Below the pieces are notes generated by a model that made no database searches, was not told where the DNA came from, and saw only the letters and a program-made list of their open reading frames with translations. A stretch of 64,000 nucleotides of DNA, taken from positions 2,821,001-2,885,000 of the forward strand of contig NZ_CP019952.1 in assembly GCF_002021815.1 (NCBI RefSeq). The letters are read 5' to 3'. This document shows positions 9,992-20,202 of the stretch, in pieces; the first letter of the stretch is position 1, and each line of letters starts with the position of its first letter. Both the position numbers and the translations under genes were made by a program. This DNA is from Pseudomonas parafulva. GTDB lineage: Bacteria; Pseudomonadota; Gammaproteobacteria; Pseudomonadales; Pseudomonadaceae.

Positions 9992-10882
9992 TCAGCCTTT
10001 TTTCTGGGCAAACAATGCATCGAGACTTTGCTCGAAAGCGTGATAGCCAATGGCGTCGTAAAGCTCCATGCGTGTCTGCATGGTATCGATCACGTTCTTC
10101 TGCGTGCCATCACGGCGCAGGGCGGCGTAGACGTTCTCGGCAGCCTTGTTCATGGCGCGGAACGCCGACAGTGGATACAGCACCAGCGACACATCGACCG
10201 AGCCCAGCTCTTCGGTGGTGTACAAAGGCGTGGCACCGAACTCGGTGATGTTAGCCAGGATGGGGGCCTTGACCCGGTCGGCGAACGTCTTGTACATCGC
10301 AAGTTCGGTGATGGCTTCGGGGAAGATCATGTCCGCGCCGGCCTCGACACAGGCGGCCGCCCGATCCAGCGCCGCATTGAGCCCCTCGACCGCCAGCGCA
10401 TCGGTACGGGCCATGATCACGAAGCTGTCATCAAGGCGGGCATCGACCGCCGCCTTGATGCGATCGACCATCTCCTGCTGGGTGACGATTTCCTTGTTCG
10501 GACGGTGGCCACAACGCTTGGCGCCCACCTGATCCTCGATATGAATGGCCGCGGCGCCGAACTTGCTCATGGCGCGCACGGTGCGGGCAACGTTGAAGGC
10601 CGAGGCACCGAACCCGGTGTCCACGTCCACCAGCAGTGGCAGGTCGCACACATCAGTGATGCGCCTGACATCGGTCAGCACGTCGTCCAGGCCACTGATG
10701 CCCAGGTCAGGTAAACCCAGGGAGCCTGCTGCCACACCGCCGCCGGACAGGTAGATGGCCTTGAAACCGGCACGCTTGGCCAGCAAGGCGTGGTTGGCAT
10801 TGATGGTGCCGACCACTTGCAGCGGGCGCTCGGCGGCCACTGCGTCGCGAAAACGTTGGCCTGGGGTACTCTGGACGGTCAT
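9992..10882 (-). CDS. prpB: 2-methylisocitrate lyase
   Basis: PrpB cleaves 2-methylisocitrate to pyruvate and succinate, the last step of the methylcitrate cycle. The isocitrate-lyase superfamily signature KRCGHRP sits near residue 121, preceded by DVDTGFG and IHIEDQ, which provide Mg-binding acidic residues. Length (296 residues) is normal. The ATG overlaps the stop codon of the upstream GntR gene by four bases, which implies translational coupling and a single transcript. The 95-base gap before prpC shows no terminator. Confidence 0.97.
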   Translation of the reverse strand: MTVQSTPGQRFRDAVAAERPLQVVGTINANHALLAKRAGFKAIYLSGGGVAAGSLGLPDLGISGLDDVLTDVRRITDVCDLPLLVDVDTGFGASAFNVARTVRAMSKFGAAAIHIEDQVGAKRCGHRPNKEIVTQQEMVDRIKAAVDARLDDSFVIMARTDALAVEGLNAALDRAAACVEAGADMIFPEAITELAMYKTFADRVKAPILANITEFGATPLYTTEELGSVDVSLVLYPLSAFRAMNKAAENVYAALRRDGTQKNVIDTMQTRMELYDAIGYHAFEQSLDALFAQKKG

Positions 10883-11595
10883 TGTTCACCTCGTGTGCTG
10901 TGGGTGTGGTCGCCTTGGTAATGGCGCTCGATGTTGCGTTTGGACGCAGCGATGTGACGACGCATCAACAGCTCGGCCAACTCGCCGTCACCCTCGGCGA
11001 TGGCGTCCAGGATGCGGTGGTGCTCGGCGAAGGCCTGACGCGGCCGATTGGGTGTGGCCGAGAACTGGATACGGTACATGCGCACCAGTTGGTACAGCTC
11101 TCCACAGAGCATCTTGACCAAGGTCTGGTTGCCGCTGCCCTGGATGATGCGATAGTGAAAATCGTAGTCACCTTCCTGCTGGTAGTAGCCCACGCCCGCC
11201 TGGAAGGCAGCATCGCGCTCATGGGTTTCCAGCACCTGGCGCAGCTCGTCGATGTCGGCTCGGCCCATGCGCTGGGCCGCCAGGCGGCAGGCCATGCCTT
11301 CGAGCGACTCGCGGATTTCATAGAGCTCGATGAGTTCGGCGTGACTCAGTGAAACCACCCGTGCGCCCACATGGGGCACACGAACCAGCAGGCGCTGGCC
11401 CTCGAGGCGGTGAATGGCTTCACGCAGCGGGCCTCGGCTGATGCCATAGGTGCGGGCAAGCTCCGGCTCGGAAATCTTGCTCCCCGGGGCTATGTCCCCC
11501 CGTACAATGGCCGCCTGAATCCGCCTGAAGACATGCTCGGACAGGGTTTCCGATTCCTCGTTGCCAGTCGGGTTACCCGTTGAGAGCGCCTGCAT
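10879..11595 (-). CDS. GntR/FadR-type regulator of the methylcitrate operon
   Basis: The protein has an N-terminal winged helix-turn-helix (about residues 18-85, with [16 protein letters not shown]) and a C-terminal FCD effector domain with the histidines typical of that fold. It is the first gene of the prp operon and overlaps prpB, so it probably controls its own operon in response to a methylcitrate-cycle intermediate. The family relationship is visible; the effector is inferred. The ATG at 11595 has AAAAGG about ten bases before it. Candidate operators flank the promoter directly upstream. Confidence 0.92.
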   Translation of the reverse strand: MQALSTGNPTGNEESETLSEHVFRRIQAAIVRGDIAPGSKISEPELARTYGISRGPLREAIHRLEGQRLLVRVPHVGARVVSLSHAELIELYEIRESLEGMACRLAAQRMGRADIDELRQVLETHERDAAFQAGVGYYQQEGDYDFHYRIIQGSGNQTLVKMLCGELYQLVRMYRIQFSATPNRPRQAFAEHHRILDAIAEGDGELAELLMRRHIAASKRNIERHYQGDHTHSTRGEQ

Positions 11596-11596
11596 A

Positions 11597-11680
11597 TTGT
11601 TGACACCTTTTACAAAACTTGGCGTTAAATCTAACGCCAGGTCTCGTAATAGTCAAAGCCCTAGACAACATTGTCAACAA
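11597..11680 (-). promoter_or_regulatory. prp operon promoter with candidate GntR operators
   Basis: On the minus strand TTGACT (11651-11656) and TAGATT (11628-11633) are separated by 17 bases, giving a plausible sigma-70 promoter and a leader of about 26 bases. The -10 lies within a perfect inverted repeat, TGGCGTTA-N4-TAACGCCA (11620-11639). Two further sites of the GntR form TTGT-N2-ACAM occur at 11597-11606 and 11671-11680, 74 bp apart and on either side of the promoter. The second overlaps another palindrome (GACAA-N2-TTGTC, 11664-11675). Confidence 0.6.
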
Positions 11681-11889
11681 TGCACTCAACAAGAAACTAC
11701 CCTCTGATCCAACTGTCAGATCGCGCACCGCTGGCGTCAATACGTCGGCGTGATAGAATGCCGCGCCTTCGATGGAGTATGGATAGCCCGTCTGCCCCGC
11801 CCGCATGGTGCCGGCAGATCAACGAGGAAGCTTGTGCAGCCGTTGCCAGTCGCCTTACCCCGAACTTTGCACAATACCGCGCCAGGACT

Positions 11890-12426
11890 ATGAAACTGAC
11901 ACCCTTTGCTTTGCTGATTAGCCTCCTCCTGTTGCCGGCCCTGAGCCAGGCAGCCGGCAAGACCGTGTACGGTCTGAACGAATATGCTCGCCTGGGCGAC
12001 CTCGACCTCGAAGTGGCGGCCAAGCTCGACACCGGGGCCAAGACAGCCTCGCTCAGCGCCCGCGACATCAAGCGTTTCAAGCGCAATGGCGAAAGCTGGG
12101 TGCGCTTCTACCTGGCCATCGATGCTGCCCATTCCCACCCCATCGAACGCCCGCTGGCGCGCGTGAGCAAGATCAAGCGCAGGGCGGGCGACTACGACGC
12201 CGAATCGGGCAAGGCCTACACCGCACGCCCCGTCATCGAGCTGGACATCTGCATGGGCCAGGCCAGGCGCACCATCGAAGTCAACCTCACCGATCGCAGC
12301 GCTTTCCAGTTCCCACTGTTGATCGGCTCGGAGGCTTTGAAGCATTTCGACGCCCTGGTCGACCCAAGCCTTAAATATGCGGCCGGCAAACCTGCCTGTG
12401 CCACCGACGCTCCCAAAGCAGAGTAA
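11890..12426 (+). CDS. Exported retropepsin-like aspartic protease (RimB/DUF785-type)
   Basis: A signal peptide covers residues 1-21 and ends at a typical Ala-rich site, so the enzyme should act in the periplasm. The following domain carries KLDTGAKTASLSA, with the DTGA aspartic-protease motif at residues 47-50, as in retropepsin-like proteases found beside RimK-type ligases; databases often mislabel these as ATP-dependent zinc proteases. The protein has 178 residues, a normal size for a one-domain dimeric aspartic protease. An AGGA site precedes the ATG. The gene is five bases upstream of the membrane-protein gene, so the three genes 11890-14947 form one operon. Substrate unknown. Confidence 0.85.
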   Translation: MKLTPFALLISLLLLPALSQAAGKTVYGLNEYARLGDLDLEVAAKLDTGAKTASLSARDIKRFKRNGESWVRFYLAIDAAHSHPIERPLARVSKIKRRAGDYDAESGKAYTARPVIELDICMGQARRTIEVNLTDRSAFQFPLLIGSEALKHFDALVDPSLKYAAGKPACATDAPKAE

Positions 12427-12431
12427 TTCCG

Positions 12432-13967
12432 ATGCGCTCTCTTACCCTCCATCTGAAAGTCCTGATCACCGTCCTGGTGTTGCTGGGCGTAGCGGTCACG
12501 GCTTATCAGATCTTCGTACTCGGCATCCCGGTGACCGAGGATGAAACGGACGATCTGTGGAACATCGATGCCAAGATCGAATTTGTGGCCAGCACCAAGG
12601 ACCCGGTAAAGGTCCAGATGTTCGTGCCGCCCCTGAATCGGGATTACGTGAGCCTCAACGAAAGCTTCATTTCCAACAACTATGGTGTGAGCGTCAACCG
12701 CGCCGACGGCAACCGCAAGGTCACCTGGTCCGCGCGGCGCGCCAGCGGCAACCAGACCCTTTACTACCGGCTGGTGCTGACCAAGCGCTATAGCACCGAG
12801 AAAGCCAAGGTCAAGGGCCCGACCTTCCGCGACAGCCTCGCAGTAGAAGGCCCCGAGAAGATCGCCGCCGAAGCCTTGATGGCACCGATTCGTCAGCATT
12901 CGGCCGATGTCGAGACGTTCGTCAGCGAAACCATCAAGCGCGTCAACAACCTCAACGACGACAACGTCAAGCTGCTGCTGGCAGGCGATACCTCACCGAT
13001 GAAGAAGGCGCAGGTCATTGACCTGCTGCTGTCCATTGCCCACGTGCCGATGGAGAAGGTGCACACGATCCGCCTGGTGGCCGACACCCCGCAAACCCCG
13101 GAACTGTGGCTGCGCAGCTTCAACGGCAACGACTGGCTGTATTTCAACCCCGAGACCGGTGAGCAAGGCCTGCCCAACGATCGGCTATTGTGGTGGACCG
13201 GGGATGACAACCTGATCACGGTCGATGGCGGCAAGCGGGCCAACGTCACCTTCAGCATGAACAACAGCGAGATGAACGCCATCCGCCTGGCCAAGCTGAC
13301 AGACGAGAACACCGACGCCGACTTCCTCGAATACTCCCTGTATGGGCTGCCGCTGCAGACCCAGCAGACCTTCATGATCATGGTCATGATTCCCATCGGC
13401 GTGCTGGTGATTCTGGTGCTGCGCAACCTGATCGGCATCCAGACCCTGGGTACCTTCACACCGGTCCTGATCGCCCTGGCCTTCCGCGAAACACAGCTGG
13501 GCTTCGGGATCGTGCTGTTCACCGTCATCACCGCGCTGGGGCTATCGCTGCGCTCCTACCTCGAGCACCTGAAGCTGCAGATGCTGCCCCGCCTTTCGGT
13601 GGTGCTGACATTCGTCGTGGTATTGATTGCCGCCATCAGCCTGTTCAGCCACAAACTGGGCCTTGAGCGCGGCTTGTCGGTCGCGCTGTTCCCGATGGTG
13701 ATCCTGACCATGACCATCGAACGCCTGTCGATCACCTGGGAAGAACGCGGCGGCGGTCATGCCATGAAAGTGGCCATCGGCACCTTGTTCGCCGCCTCTC
13801 TCGCGCACCTGCTGATGATGGTACCGGAGCTGGTCTACTTCGTGTTCACCTTCCCGGCCGTGCTGTTGATTCTGGTGGGCTTCATGCTGGCAATGGGTCG
13901 CTATCGCGGCTACCGCCTGACCGAGCTGGTCCGCTTCAAGGCATTCCTGAAGAAGGCGGACGCCTGA
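12432..13967 (+). CDS. Membrane protein with inactive transglutaminase-like domain and seven C-terminal TM helices
   Basis: The chain has a first membrane helix at about residues 9-30, a periplasmic region at about 35-305, and a hydrophobic C-terminal half from about residue 313 that can form seven helices. The periplasmic part resembles the transglutaminase-like fold described for proteins linked to ATP-grasp amide ligases, but I see no Cys-His-Asp triad, so it is likely a binding rather than a catalytic domain. Length (511 residues) and neighbours agree with that family. The stop overlaps the ligase start by one base (TGATG). A role in moving or presenting a peptide product across the membrane is inference. 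Confidence 0.82.
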   Translation: MRSLTLHLKVLITVLVLLGVAVTAYQIFVLGIPVTEDETDDLWNIDAKIEFVASTKDPVKVQMFVPPLNRDYVSLNESFISNNYGVSVNRADGNRKVTWSARRASGNQTLYYRLVLTKRYSTEKAKVKGPTFRDSLAVEGPEKIAAEALMAPIRQHSADVETFVSETIKRVNNLNDDNVKLLLAGDTSPMKKAQVIDLLLSIAHVPMEKVHTIRLVADTPQTPELWLRSFNGNDWLYFNPETGEQGLPNDRLLWWTGDDNLITVDGGKRANVTFSMNNSEMNAIRLAKLTDENTDADFLEYSLYGLPLQTQQTFMIMVMIPIGVLVILVLRNLIGIQTLGTFTPVLIALAFRETQLGFGIVLFTVITALGLSLRSYLEHLKLQMLPRLSVVLTFVVVLIAAISLFSHKLGLERGLSVALFPMVILTMTIERLSITWEERGGGHAMKVAIGTLFAASLAHLLMMVPELVYFVFTFPAVLLILVGFMLAMGRYRGYRLTELVRFKAFLKKADA

Positions 13968-14947
13968 TGTTCGGCCTGATCAAGACGTGGAAAGCCCTGG
14001 AGGCCCGGGGCATCATGGGTATCAATCGGCGCAATGCAGACTATGTACTCAAGTACAACAAGCGCCACCTGTACCCGATCGTCGACGACAAGATCATCAC
14101 CAAGGAGCGCGCCCTGGCAGCCGGCATCCATGTGCCGGAAATGTACGGCGTCATCGAGACGGAAAAGCAGATCGAGAAGCTTGACGAGATCATCGGCGGG
14201 CGCAGCGACTTCGTGATCAAGCCGGCTCAGGGCGCCGGGGGTGATGGCATCATGGTCATCGCCGACCGTTTCGAAGACCGTTACCGGACGGTGTCCGGCA
14301 AGATCATCAGCCATGAGGAAATCGAGCACCAGATTTCCAGCATCCTCACCGGGCTGTACTCGCTCGGCGGCCATCGCGACCGCGCCCTGATCGAGTACCG
14401 CGTCACCCCGGACCAGATCTTCAAGAGCATCAGTTATGAAGGCGTACCGGACATCCGCATCATCGTCCTGATGGGCTACCCGGTCATGGCCATGCTGCGC
14501 CTGCCCACCCGCCAGTCCGGCGGCAAGGCCAACCTACACCAAGGCGCCATCGGTGTGGGCGTGGATTTGGCCACAGGCGTGACGCTGCGTGGCACTTGGC
14601 TGAACAACATCATCAGCAAGCATCCCGATACCACCAACGCAGTGGACGGCGTGCAGCTGCCGACCTGGGACGGGTTCATGAAGCTGGCCGCCGGCTGCTA
14701 TGAGCTGTGCGGCCTGGGCTACATTGGCGTGGACATGGTGCTGGACCAGGAAAAAGGCCCACTGATCCTCGAGCTCAACGCTCGCCCAGGGCTGAATATC
14801 CAGATCGCCAACGATTGCGGCCTGACGCAACGCACCCATGCGATCGAGGCGCATCTTGAGGCACTGGCCAAAGAGGGTGTGACCGAAGATGCCGAGCAAC
14901 GCGTGCGCGTTGCCCAAGGCCTGTTCGGCCACAGGCCCGGTCACTAA
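13967..14947 (+). CDS. Alpha-L-glutamate ligase-like ATP-grasp protein
   Basis: This cytosolic ATP-grasp enzyme of 326 residues is related to RimK. The nucleotide-binding lysine and glycine loop are in DFVIKPAQGAGGDGI near residue 85, and the Mg-binding acid and Asn are in LELNARPGL near residue 269. The N-terminal block (GINRRNADYVLKYNKR) is characteristic of this subgroup rather than of ribosomal-protein-modifying RimK. It should form an amide bond between an amino acid, perhaps glutamate, and an unknown acceptor. It is co-transcribed with the protease and the membrane protein; the conserved trio suggests ligation inside, handling at the membrane and trimming outside. Confidence 0.85.
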   Translation: MFGLIKTWKALEARGIMGINRRNADYVLKYNKRHLYPIVDDKIITKERALAAGIHVPEMYGVIETEKQIEKLDEIIGGRSDFVIKPAQGAGGDGIMVIADRFEDRYRTVSGKIISHEEIEHQISSILTGLYSLGGHRDRALIEYRVTPDQIFKSISYEGVPDIRIIVLMGYPVMAMLRLPTRQSGGKANLHQGAIGVGVDLATGVTLRGTWLNNIISKHPDTTNAVDGVQLPTWDGFMKLAAGCYELCGLGYIGVDMVLDQEKGPLILELNARPGLNIQIANDCGLTQRTHAIEAHLEALAKEGVTEDAEQRVRVAQGLFGHRPGH

Positions 14948-15067
14948 GGAGCGAGGTTGGCCACCAGCCCCGGCCAGATGAAGATGGCGAATGTCGCCCT
15001 GACGCTAGGCGCAATGCCTGCACCGGACTACAATCGCCGTCCTCGCTTTTAATCGCCGTCCCTACTG

Positions 15068-16411
15068 ATGCCGACCTGCACGTTGTACGCCCTGCCCTAC
15101 CAGCCTGACCCGGCTACCTACTTTTCCTGCTTGCGTGATGCTCCAGGCGCCATTTTGCTCGACAGCGCTCGCCCCGGCGCTGAACGCGGCCGCTTCGACC
15201 TGCTGAGCGCGTGGCCAGTACAGCAGTTGCAGGTGCTGGCGGACGAAACAGGGCGCGCCTTCCTGCAGCGGTTGCGCGCTGCGCTGGCTCGCTTGGGCGC
15301 TGCACATCTACCGCCAGAGAGCGAGCTGCCGTTTGCCGGTGGGTTGATCGGTTACCTGAGCTACGATTTTGGTCGTCGGCTGGAACACTTGCCGACCCAG
15401 GCGGTGGACGACCTCGGCCTGCCGGATGCCCAACTGGGCGTGTACGCATGGGCGTTGGTTACCGACCACGCCACCCGTACCAGCCAACTGGTGTTTCACC
15501 CAAGCCTGGGCCGTGAAGAGCGTGAGCGACTGGTGCGCCTGTTCGAGGGGTGTGAACCTCGGGCCAGCGGGGCTTTCAAGCTGCTCGCCCCAATGGCTGG
15601 TGACCTTGCGCCCAAGCAGTACCATGCAGCCTTCGAGCAGGTTCAACGCTACATCCAGGCAGGTGACTGCTACCAGATCAACCTGACCCAACGGTTTCGC
15701 GCTGCTTGCCAGGGCGATCCCTGGCGAGCTTATCAAGCCCTTCGCCAGGCATGCCCAACGCCCTTCTCCGGGTTCCAGCAATTGGCAGACGGCAGCGCCT
15801 TGTTGAGCTTCTCGCCCGAGCGGTTCATTCGGGTCAGCAAGGGTCATGTGGAAACCCGTCCGATCAAGGGCACCCGTGCGCGGGGTCACGATGCGGCCGA
15901 GGATGCGCGCAATGCCGAGCAACTGCAGCAAAGCCCCAAGGACCGGTCGGAAAACCTGATGATCGTGGACTTGTTGCGCAATGACTTGGGCCGCACGTGC
16001 GAGATTGGCTCCGTCAAAGTGCCTGAGCTGTTCAGCCTGGAAACCTACCCCAACGTGCACCATCTGGTCAGCAGCGTGACAGGCACGCTGGCGGCTGGCA
16101 GGGACGCACTGGATCTGATCGGCGACAGCTTTCCTGGCGGCTCGATCACCGGCGCGCCCAAGATCCGCGCGATGCAGATCATCGATGAGCTTGAACCCAC
16201 TCGCCGAGCGCTTTACTGCGGATCGCTGCTGTATGTCGATGTACGCGGCGAGATGGACAGTTCCATCGCCATCCGCAGCCTGTTGATCAAGGACGGCCAG
16301 GTCAGTTGCTGGGGCGGTGGCGCCGTGGTGGCCGACTCCGAATGGCAGGCCGAGTACGAGGAGTCAATTGCCAAAGTGCGGGTGCTGATGCAGACCTTGC
16401 AGGGGCTTTGA
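15068..16411 (+). CDS. pabB: Aminodeoxychorismate synthase component I
   Basis: PabB aminates chorismate to 4-amino-4-deoxychorismate for folate synthesis, using ammonia from a separate glutamine amidotransferase (PabA), which is not in this window. Family motifs are YQINLTQRF near residue 200, PIKGTRARG near 265, DLLRNDLGR near 302 and [12 protein letters not shown] near 358; the PIKGT form is typical of PabB, while anthranilate synthase usually has PIAGT. Length (447 residues) is normal. The gene is 120 bp from the ligase gene and appears to have its own transcription unit. Confidence 0.95.
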   Translation: MPTCTLYALPYQPDPATYFSCLRDAPGAILLDSARPGAERGRFDLLSAWPVQQLQVLADETGRAFLQRLRAALARLGAAHLPPESELPFAGGLIGYLSYDFGRRLEHLPTQAVDDLGLPDAQLGVYAWALVTDHATRTSQLVFHPSLGREERERLVRLFEGCEPRASGAFKLLAPMAGDLAPKQYHAAFEQVQRYIQAGDCYQINLTQRFRAACQGDPWRAYQALRQACPTPFSGFQQLADGSALLSFSPERFIRVSKGHVETRPIKGTRARGHDAAEDARNAEQLQQSPKDRSENLMIVDLLRNDLGRTCEIGSVKVPELFSLETYPNVHHLVSSVTGTLAAGRDALDLIGDSFPGGSITGAPKIRAMQIIDELEPTRRALYCGSLLYVDVRGEMDSSIAIRSLLIKDGQVSCWGGGAVVADSEWQAEYEESIAKVRVLMQTLQGL

Positions 16412-16532
16412 AAGCTGGCTTACCCGTGAACCGCTGAACGCAGCTTGGCGTGCCCCGCAACCAGGATGGGTTTTTTGTTACCATTGCCTCACTACGAGCG
16501 CCCAGCGCCACAGCCAAGATGGAAACCGCCTG

Positions 16533-17267
16533 ATGAGCCAACCTTTCGACGTCGCTGCCCTGGCAGCGGCTTACGCGGACAAATCCCCACAGGACATTCT
16601 CAAGCTTGCCTTCGAGCACTTCGGCGACGATCTGTGGATCTCCTTCAGCGGTGCCGAAGATGTGGTACTGGTGGACATGGCCTGGAAGCTTAACAAACAG
16701 GTCAAAGTATTCAGCCTCGACACCGGGCGCTTGCATCCGGAGACCTATCGCTTCATCGATCAGGTGCGCGAGCAGTACAACCTGCCCATCGAAATCCTCA
16801 GCCCCGATCGCAGCAAGCTCGACCCGTTCGTCAAAGACAAAGGCCTGTTCAGCTTCTACCGTGACGGCCACGGCGAGTGCTGCGGCATCCGCAAGATCGA
16901 GCCCCTGCGCCGCAAGCTTGCGACCGTCAGTGCCTGGGCCACGGGGCAGCGCCGCGACCAGAGCCCCGGCACGCGTAGCCAGGTCGCAGCCCTGGAGATC
17001 GACACCGGCTTCTCCACCCCGGAGCGCACGCTCTACAAGTTCAACCCTCTGGCTCAGATGAGCAGCGAAGAAGTCTGGGGCTACATCCGCATGCTCGAGC
17101 TGCCCTACAACAGCCTGCATGAGCGCGGTTTCATCAGCATCGGTTGCGAGCCCTGCACGCGCCCTGTGCTACCTAATCAGCACGAGCGCGAAGGCCGCTG
17201 GTGGTGGGAAGAGTCGACCCAGAAGGAATGCGGCCTGCACGCCGGCAACCTGATCACCAAGGCCTGA
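16533..17267 (+). CDS. cysH: Adenylyl-sulfate (APS) reductase, assimilatory
   Basis: CysH reduces activated sulfate to sulfite in cysteine synthesis. The N-terminal adenine-nucleotide alpha-hydrolase fold begins with [14 protein letters not shown] near residue 36. Two cysteine pairs, ECCGIRK near residue 113 and GCEPCTRP near 207, bind the [4Fe-4S] cluster and mark the APS-reducing type common in pseudomonads rather than the PAPS type of E. coli. The C-terminal ECGLH carries the catalytic cysteine. Length is 244 residues. The gene is convergent with cysB, the activator of sulfur assimilation. Confidence 0.96.
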   Translation: MSQPFDVAALAAAYADKSPQDILKLAFEHFGDDLWISFSGAEDVVLVDMAWKLNKQVKVFSLDTGRLHPETYRFIDQVREQYNLPIEILSPDRSKLDPFVKDKGLFSFYRDGHGECCGIRKIEPLRRKLATVSAWATGQRRDQSPGTRSQVAALEIDTGFSTPERTLYKFNPLAQMSSEEVWGYIRMLELPYNSLHERGFISIGCEPCTRPVLPNQHEREGRWWWEESTQKECGLHAGNLITKA

Positions 17268-17288
17268 AACGCGGGCGATACCTTTGAA

Positions 17289-17309
17289 AAGGGCCGCGTG
17301 GCGGCCCTT
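17289..17309. terminator. Hairpin between convergent cysH and cysB
   Basis: A perfect 9-bp stem (AAGGGCCGC / GCGGCCCTT) with a GTG loop lies just beyond both stop codons. A short T run follows on the minus strand only, so it is stronger for cysB; for cysH it may act mainly as a 3' stabiliser. Confidence 0.65.
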
Positions 17310-17320
17310 GCGTCCGAGGA

Positions 17321-18304
<984 letters not shown>

Positions 18305-18428
18305 TCAGTTCAGCGTGGGTCAGCGGCAGCGGGCAGCGGGCAGCGACGATATATAACTATATTAGTGGTAATCGTAATAAATCTAGAACTATTTTGTTAC
18401 ACCGCCCGGAATATTCCCACAGCGTGAT

Positions 18429-18926
18429 TCAGCCTTTCCTACGACCTAGATGCTGTGCCAAGGGGACCATATAGACCGGTACAGGCGAGAGCTGGAGCAA
18501 TCTGACCGCCGTCCTACCCAAGGGCACGTCCACGCCCGCCCCGGCGCTGTGACTGCCGAAGACAAGCAGGTCGACGCTCAGGCGCTGGGCCTGATCCAGG
18601 ATGACTTGCGCAGGGTCGCCCTGGCGCACGCGCACCGCCTTGAGCACCGCCAGATCGGCTTGCTCCCCCAGCTCCTCACGAAAATTTTCCAGTACACGCT
18701 GCTCGATGTTGGCCATTACCGTACCCACACCCTGGCTGTGCAGCTGGTCCAGGGTGTGTTCGTCCAGGTAACTTTGCAGGAGGGATTCGGCAAACTGGCC
18801 CATCGGTTCGACCGCATGAATGACGTACAACTCGGCACCGAATGTGCGCGCCAACGCAAGCGCATGCTGCATCACGAATGGCGCATAGACGCCGAGGTCT
18901 GTGGCGTACAGCAGAGAGCGGATCAT
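18429..18926 (-). CDS. Universal stress protein (UspA family)
   Basis: A single Usp domain of 165 residues starts with MIRSLLYATDLG, placing the conserved Asp at residue 10, and ends in a segment resembling the ATP-binding loop (GSHSAGAGV, then LGRTAVRLL, then VPVYMVP). Members help cells survive starvation and other stresses; the precise job is not predictable. The ATG at 18926 has a strong GAGGAGG site; a longer in-frame extension is unsupported. It lies between cysB and a PanE-like gene on the same strand. Confidence 0.88.
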   Translation of the reverse strand: MIRSLLYATDLGVYAPFVMQHALALARTFGAELYVIHAVEPMGQFAESLLQSYLDEHTLDQLHSQGVGTVMANIEQRVLENFREELGEQADLAVLKAVRVRQGDPAQVILDQAQRLSVDLLVFGSHSAGAGVDVPLGRTAVRLLQLSPVPVYMVPLAQHLGRRKG

Positions 18927-19016
18927 TCGACCTCCTCGACTGCCATGGCGGCAGGGCAAACTTGAGCTTAGCAGCGCATCGGCGCCTCGCTTGCCCAGCC
19001 CGGCGCATGACTGCGC

Positions 19017-19970
19017 CTAGAGCATGGCCCCTTCACTGTTTTTACCGAGGAACCTCAGCGACTGGTACAACATCTCCATGCGGGGCAAATGGCAACCCGC
19101 GGACTGGGCGCGGGCCAGAGGCGCTGCATAGATGGCCTCTGTCTCTAGAGGTCGATGATGAACGTGGTCGTGGTACATGCTGGGCCAGTAATCAGGCATG
19201 CGCTCGGTCATGCTCAGCAGTTGCTGAGCATAGCCTGCGGGCATGGCATGACCACAAGCGACAGCGCCCACCATCACCTCCTCCATCAAGGCTTGCACCA
19301 GCGTGCGGGCATGGCTGTCGCCCAGCAGCTGGGCAGTGCTGGCGCCGAGCAACACTGACAGGCCGTTAAAAGGCACGTTCCACACCAACTTTTGCCACCG
19401 GGCGCCAGCCAGATCAGGCATGCCCACAGAACTCACCCCCGCAGCCTGGAACAATGAAACCCCCTGCTCCACCAGGCGGCGCCCGCCATCGTCACCAGGA
19501 CCACTGTGATAACCCACGTTCACGGTACCCAACGCCTGATGGCGAATCACTCCGGGTGTCTGGCGGTCGGCGCAGACGAAGCACAACCCGCCAAGCAGGT
19601 GCATATCAGCCCGCAGTAACGGGCGCAGTTGCGCTTCGACATCCAGTCCGTTCTGCAGTAGCACCACTTTCGCATCCGGTGCACCGGCCTGCACGATCAA
19701 TGGCGCCAGTTGCGGGTTGCCGGTGGCTTTGGCGCCTATCAATAGCCAATCGCAGGGTGGCATTTGCGCGGCGTCGGCGTAGCAATTTACTTTGGCGTGC
19801 AGCCGACCATGGACAGCGCTCTGGACGGTCAGCCCGTGATGACTGACCGCTTCATACTCGCTTCTGAGCAAAAAGTGCACATCGAAGCCGGCCTTTGCCA
19901 GCAGCAGCCCGTAAAAGCCGCCTATGGCACCGCTGCCGATGATGCCAATCCGGGGGTTGCGCGCGTGCAT
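19017..19970 (-). CDS. Putative 2-dehydropantoate 2-reductase (PanE/ApbA family)
   Basis: The N-terminal Rossmann motif is GIIGSGAIGGFYG at about residues 8-20, which binds NADP(H), and the C-terminal ApbA-type helical domain includes KLVWNVPFNGLSVL near residue 189. In the family the enzyme reduces ketopantoate to pantoate for coenzyme A, but pseudomonads carry several paralogues and this one (317 residues) may act on another 2-oxoacid. An AAGGAG site precedes the ATG. Its position gives no pathway clue. Confidence 0.85.
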   Translation of the reverse strand: MHARNPRIGIIGSGAIGGFYGLLLAKAGFDVHFLLRSEYEAVSHHGLTVQSAVHGRLHAKVNCYADAAQMPPCDWLLIGAKATGNPQLAPLIVQAGAPDAKVVLLQNGLDVEAQLRPLLRADMHLLGGLCFVCADRQTPGVIRHQALGTVNVGYHSGPGDDGGRRLVEQGVSLFQAAGVSSVGMPDLAGARWQKLVWNVPFNGLSVLLGASTAQLLGDSHARTLVQALMEEVMVGAVACGHAMPAGYAQQLLSMTERMPDYWPSMYHDHVHHRPLETEAIYAAPLARAQSAGCHLPRMEMLYQSLRFLGKNSEGAML

Positions 19971-20202
19971 GCGGTTCTCCTTCTCATGTCAGCCTGCTTA
20001 TTACACCGGTTGGGCACCTTCGCGCAGATCGATGCTCGCCGTCGACCCCTGCTACCGGGAAAAACCCCGCCTGCACGGGGCAATGCCCATTGTGGCGCAA
20101 ACGCTAACGCGCTAAGGTTCGGCTCCCCGCTGCGATTATTCTTGCTGCTGGGCCGCACGGGGATAGCTGGCGGCCGGCACCCGTGACCTGACGAGTAACA
20201 CG

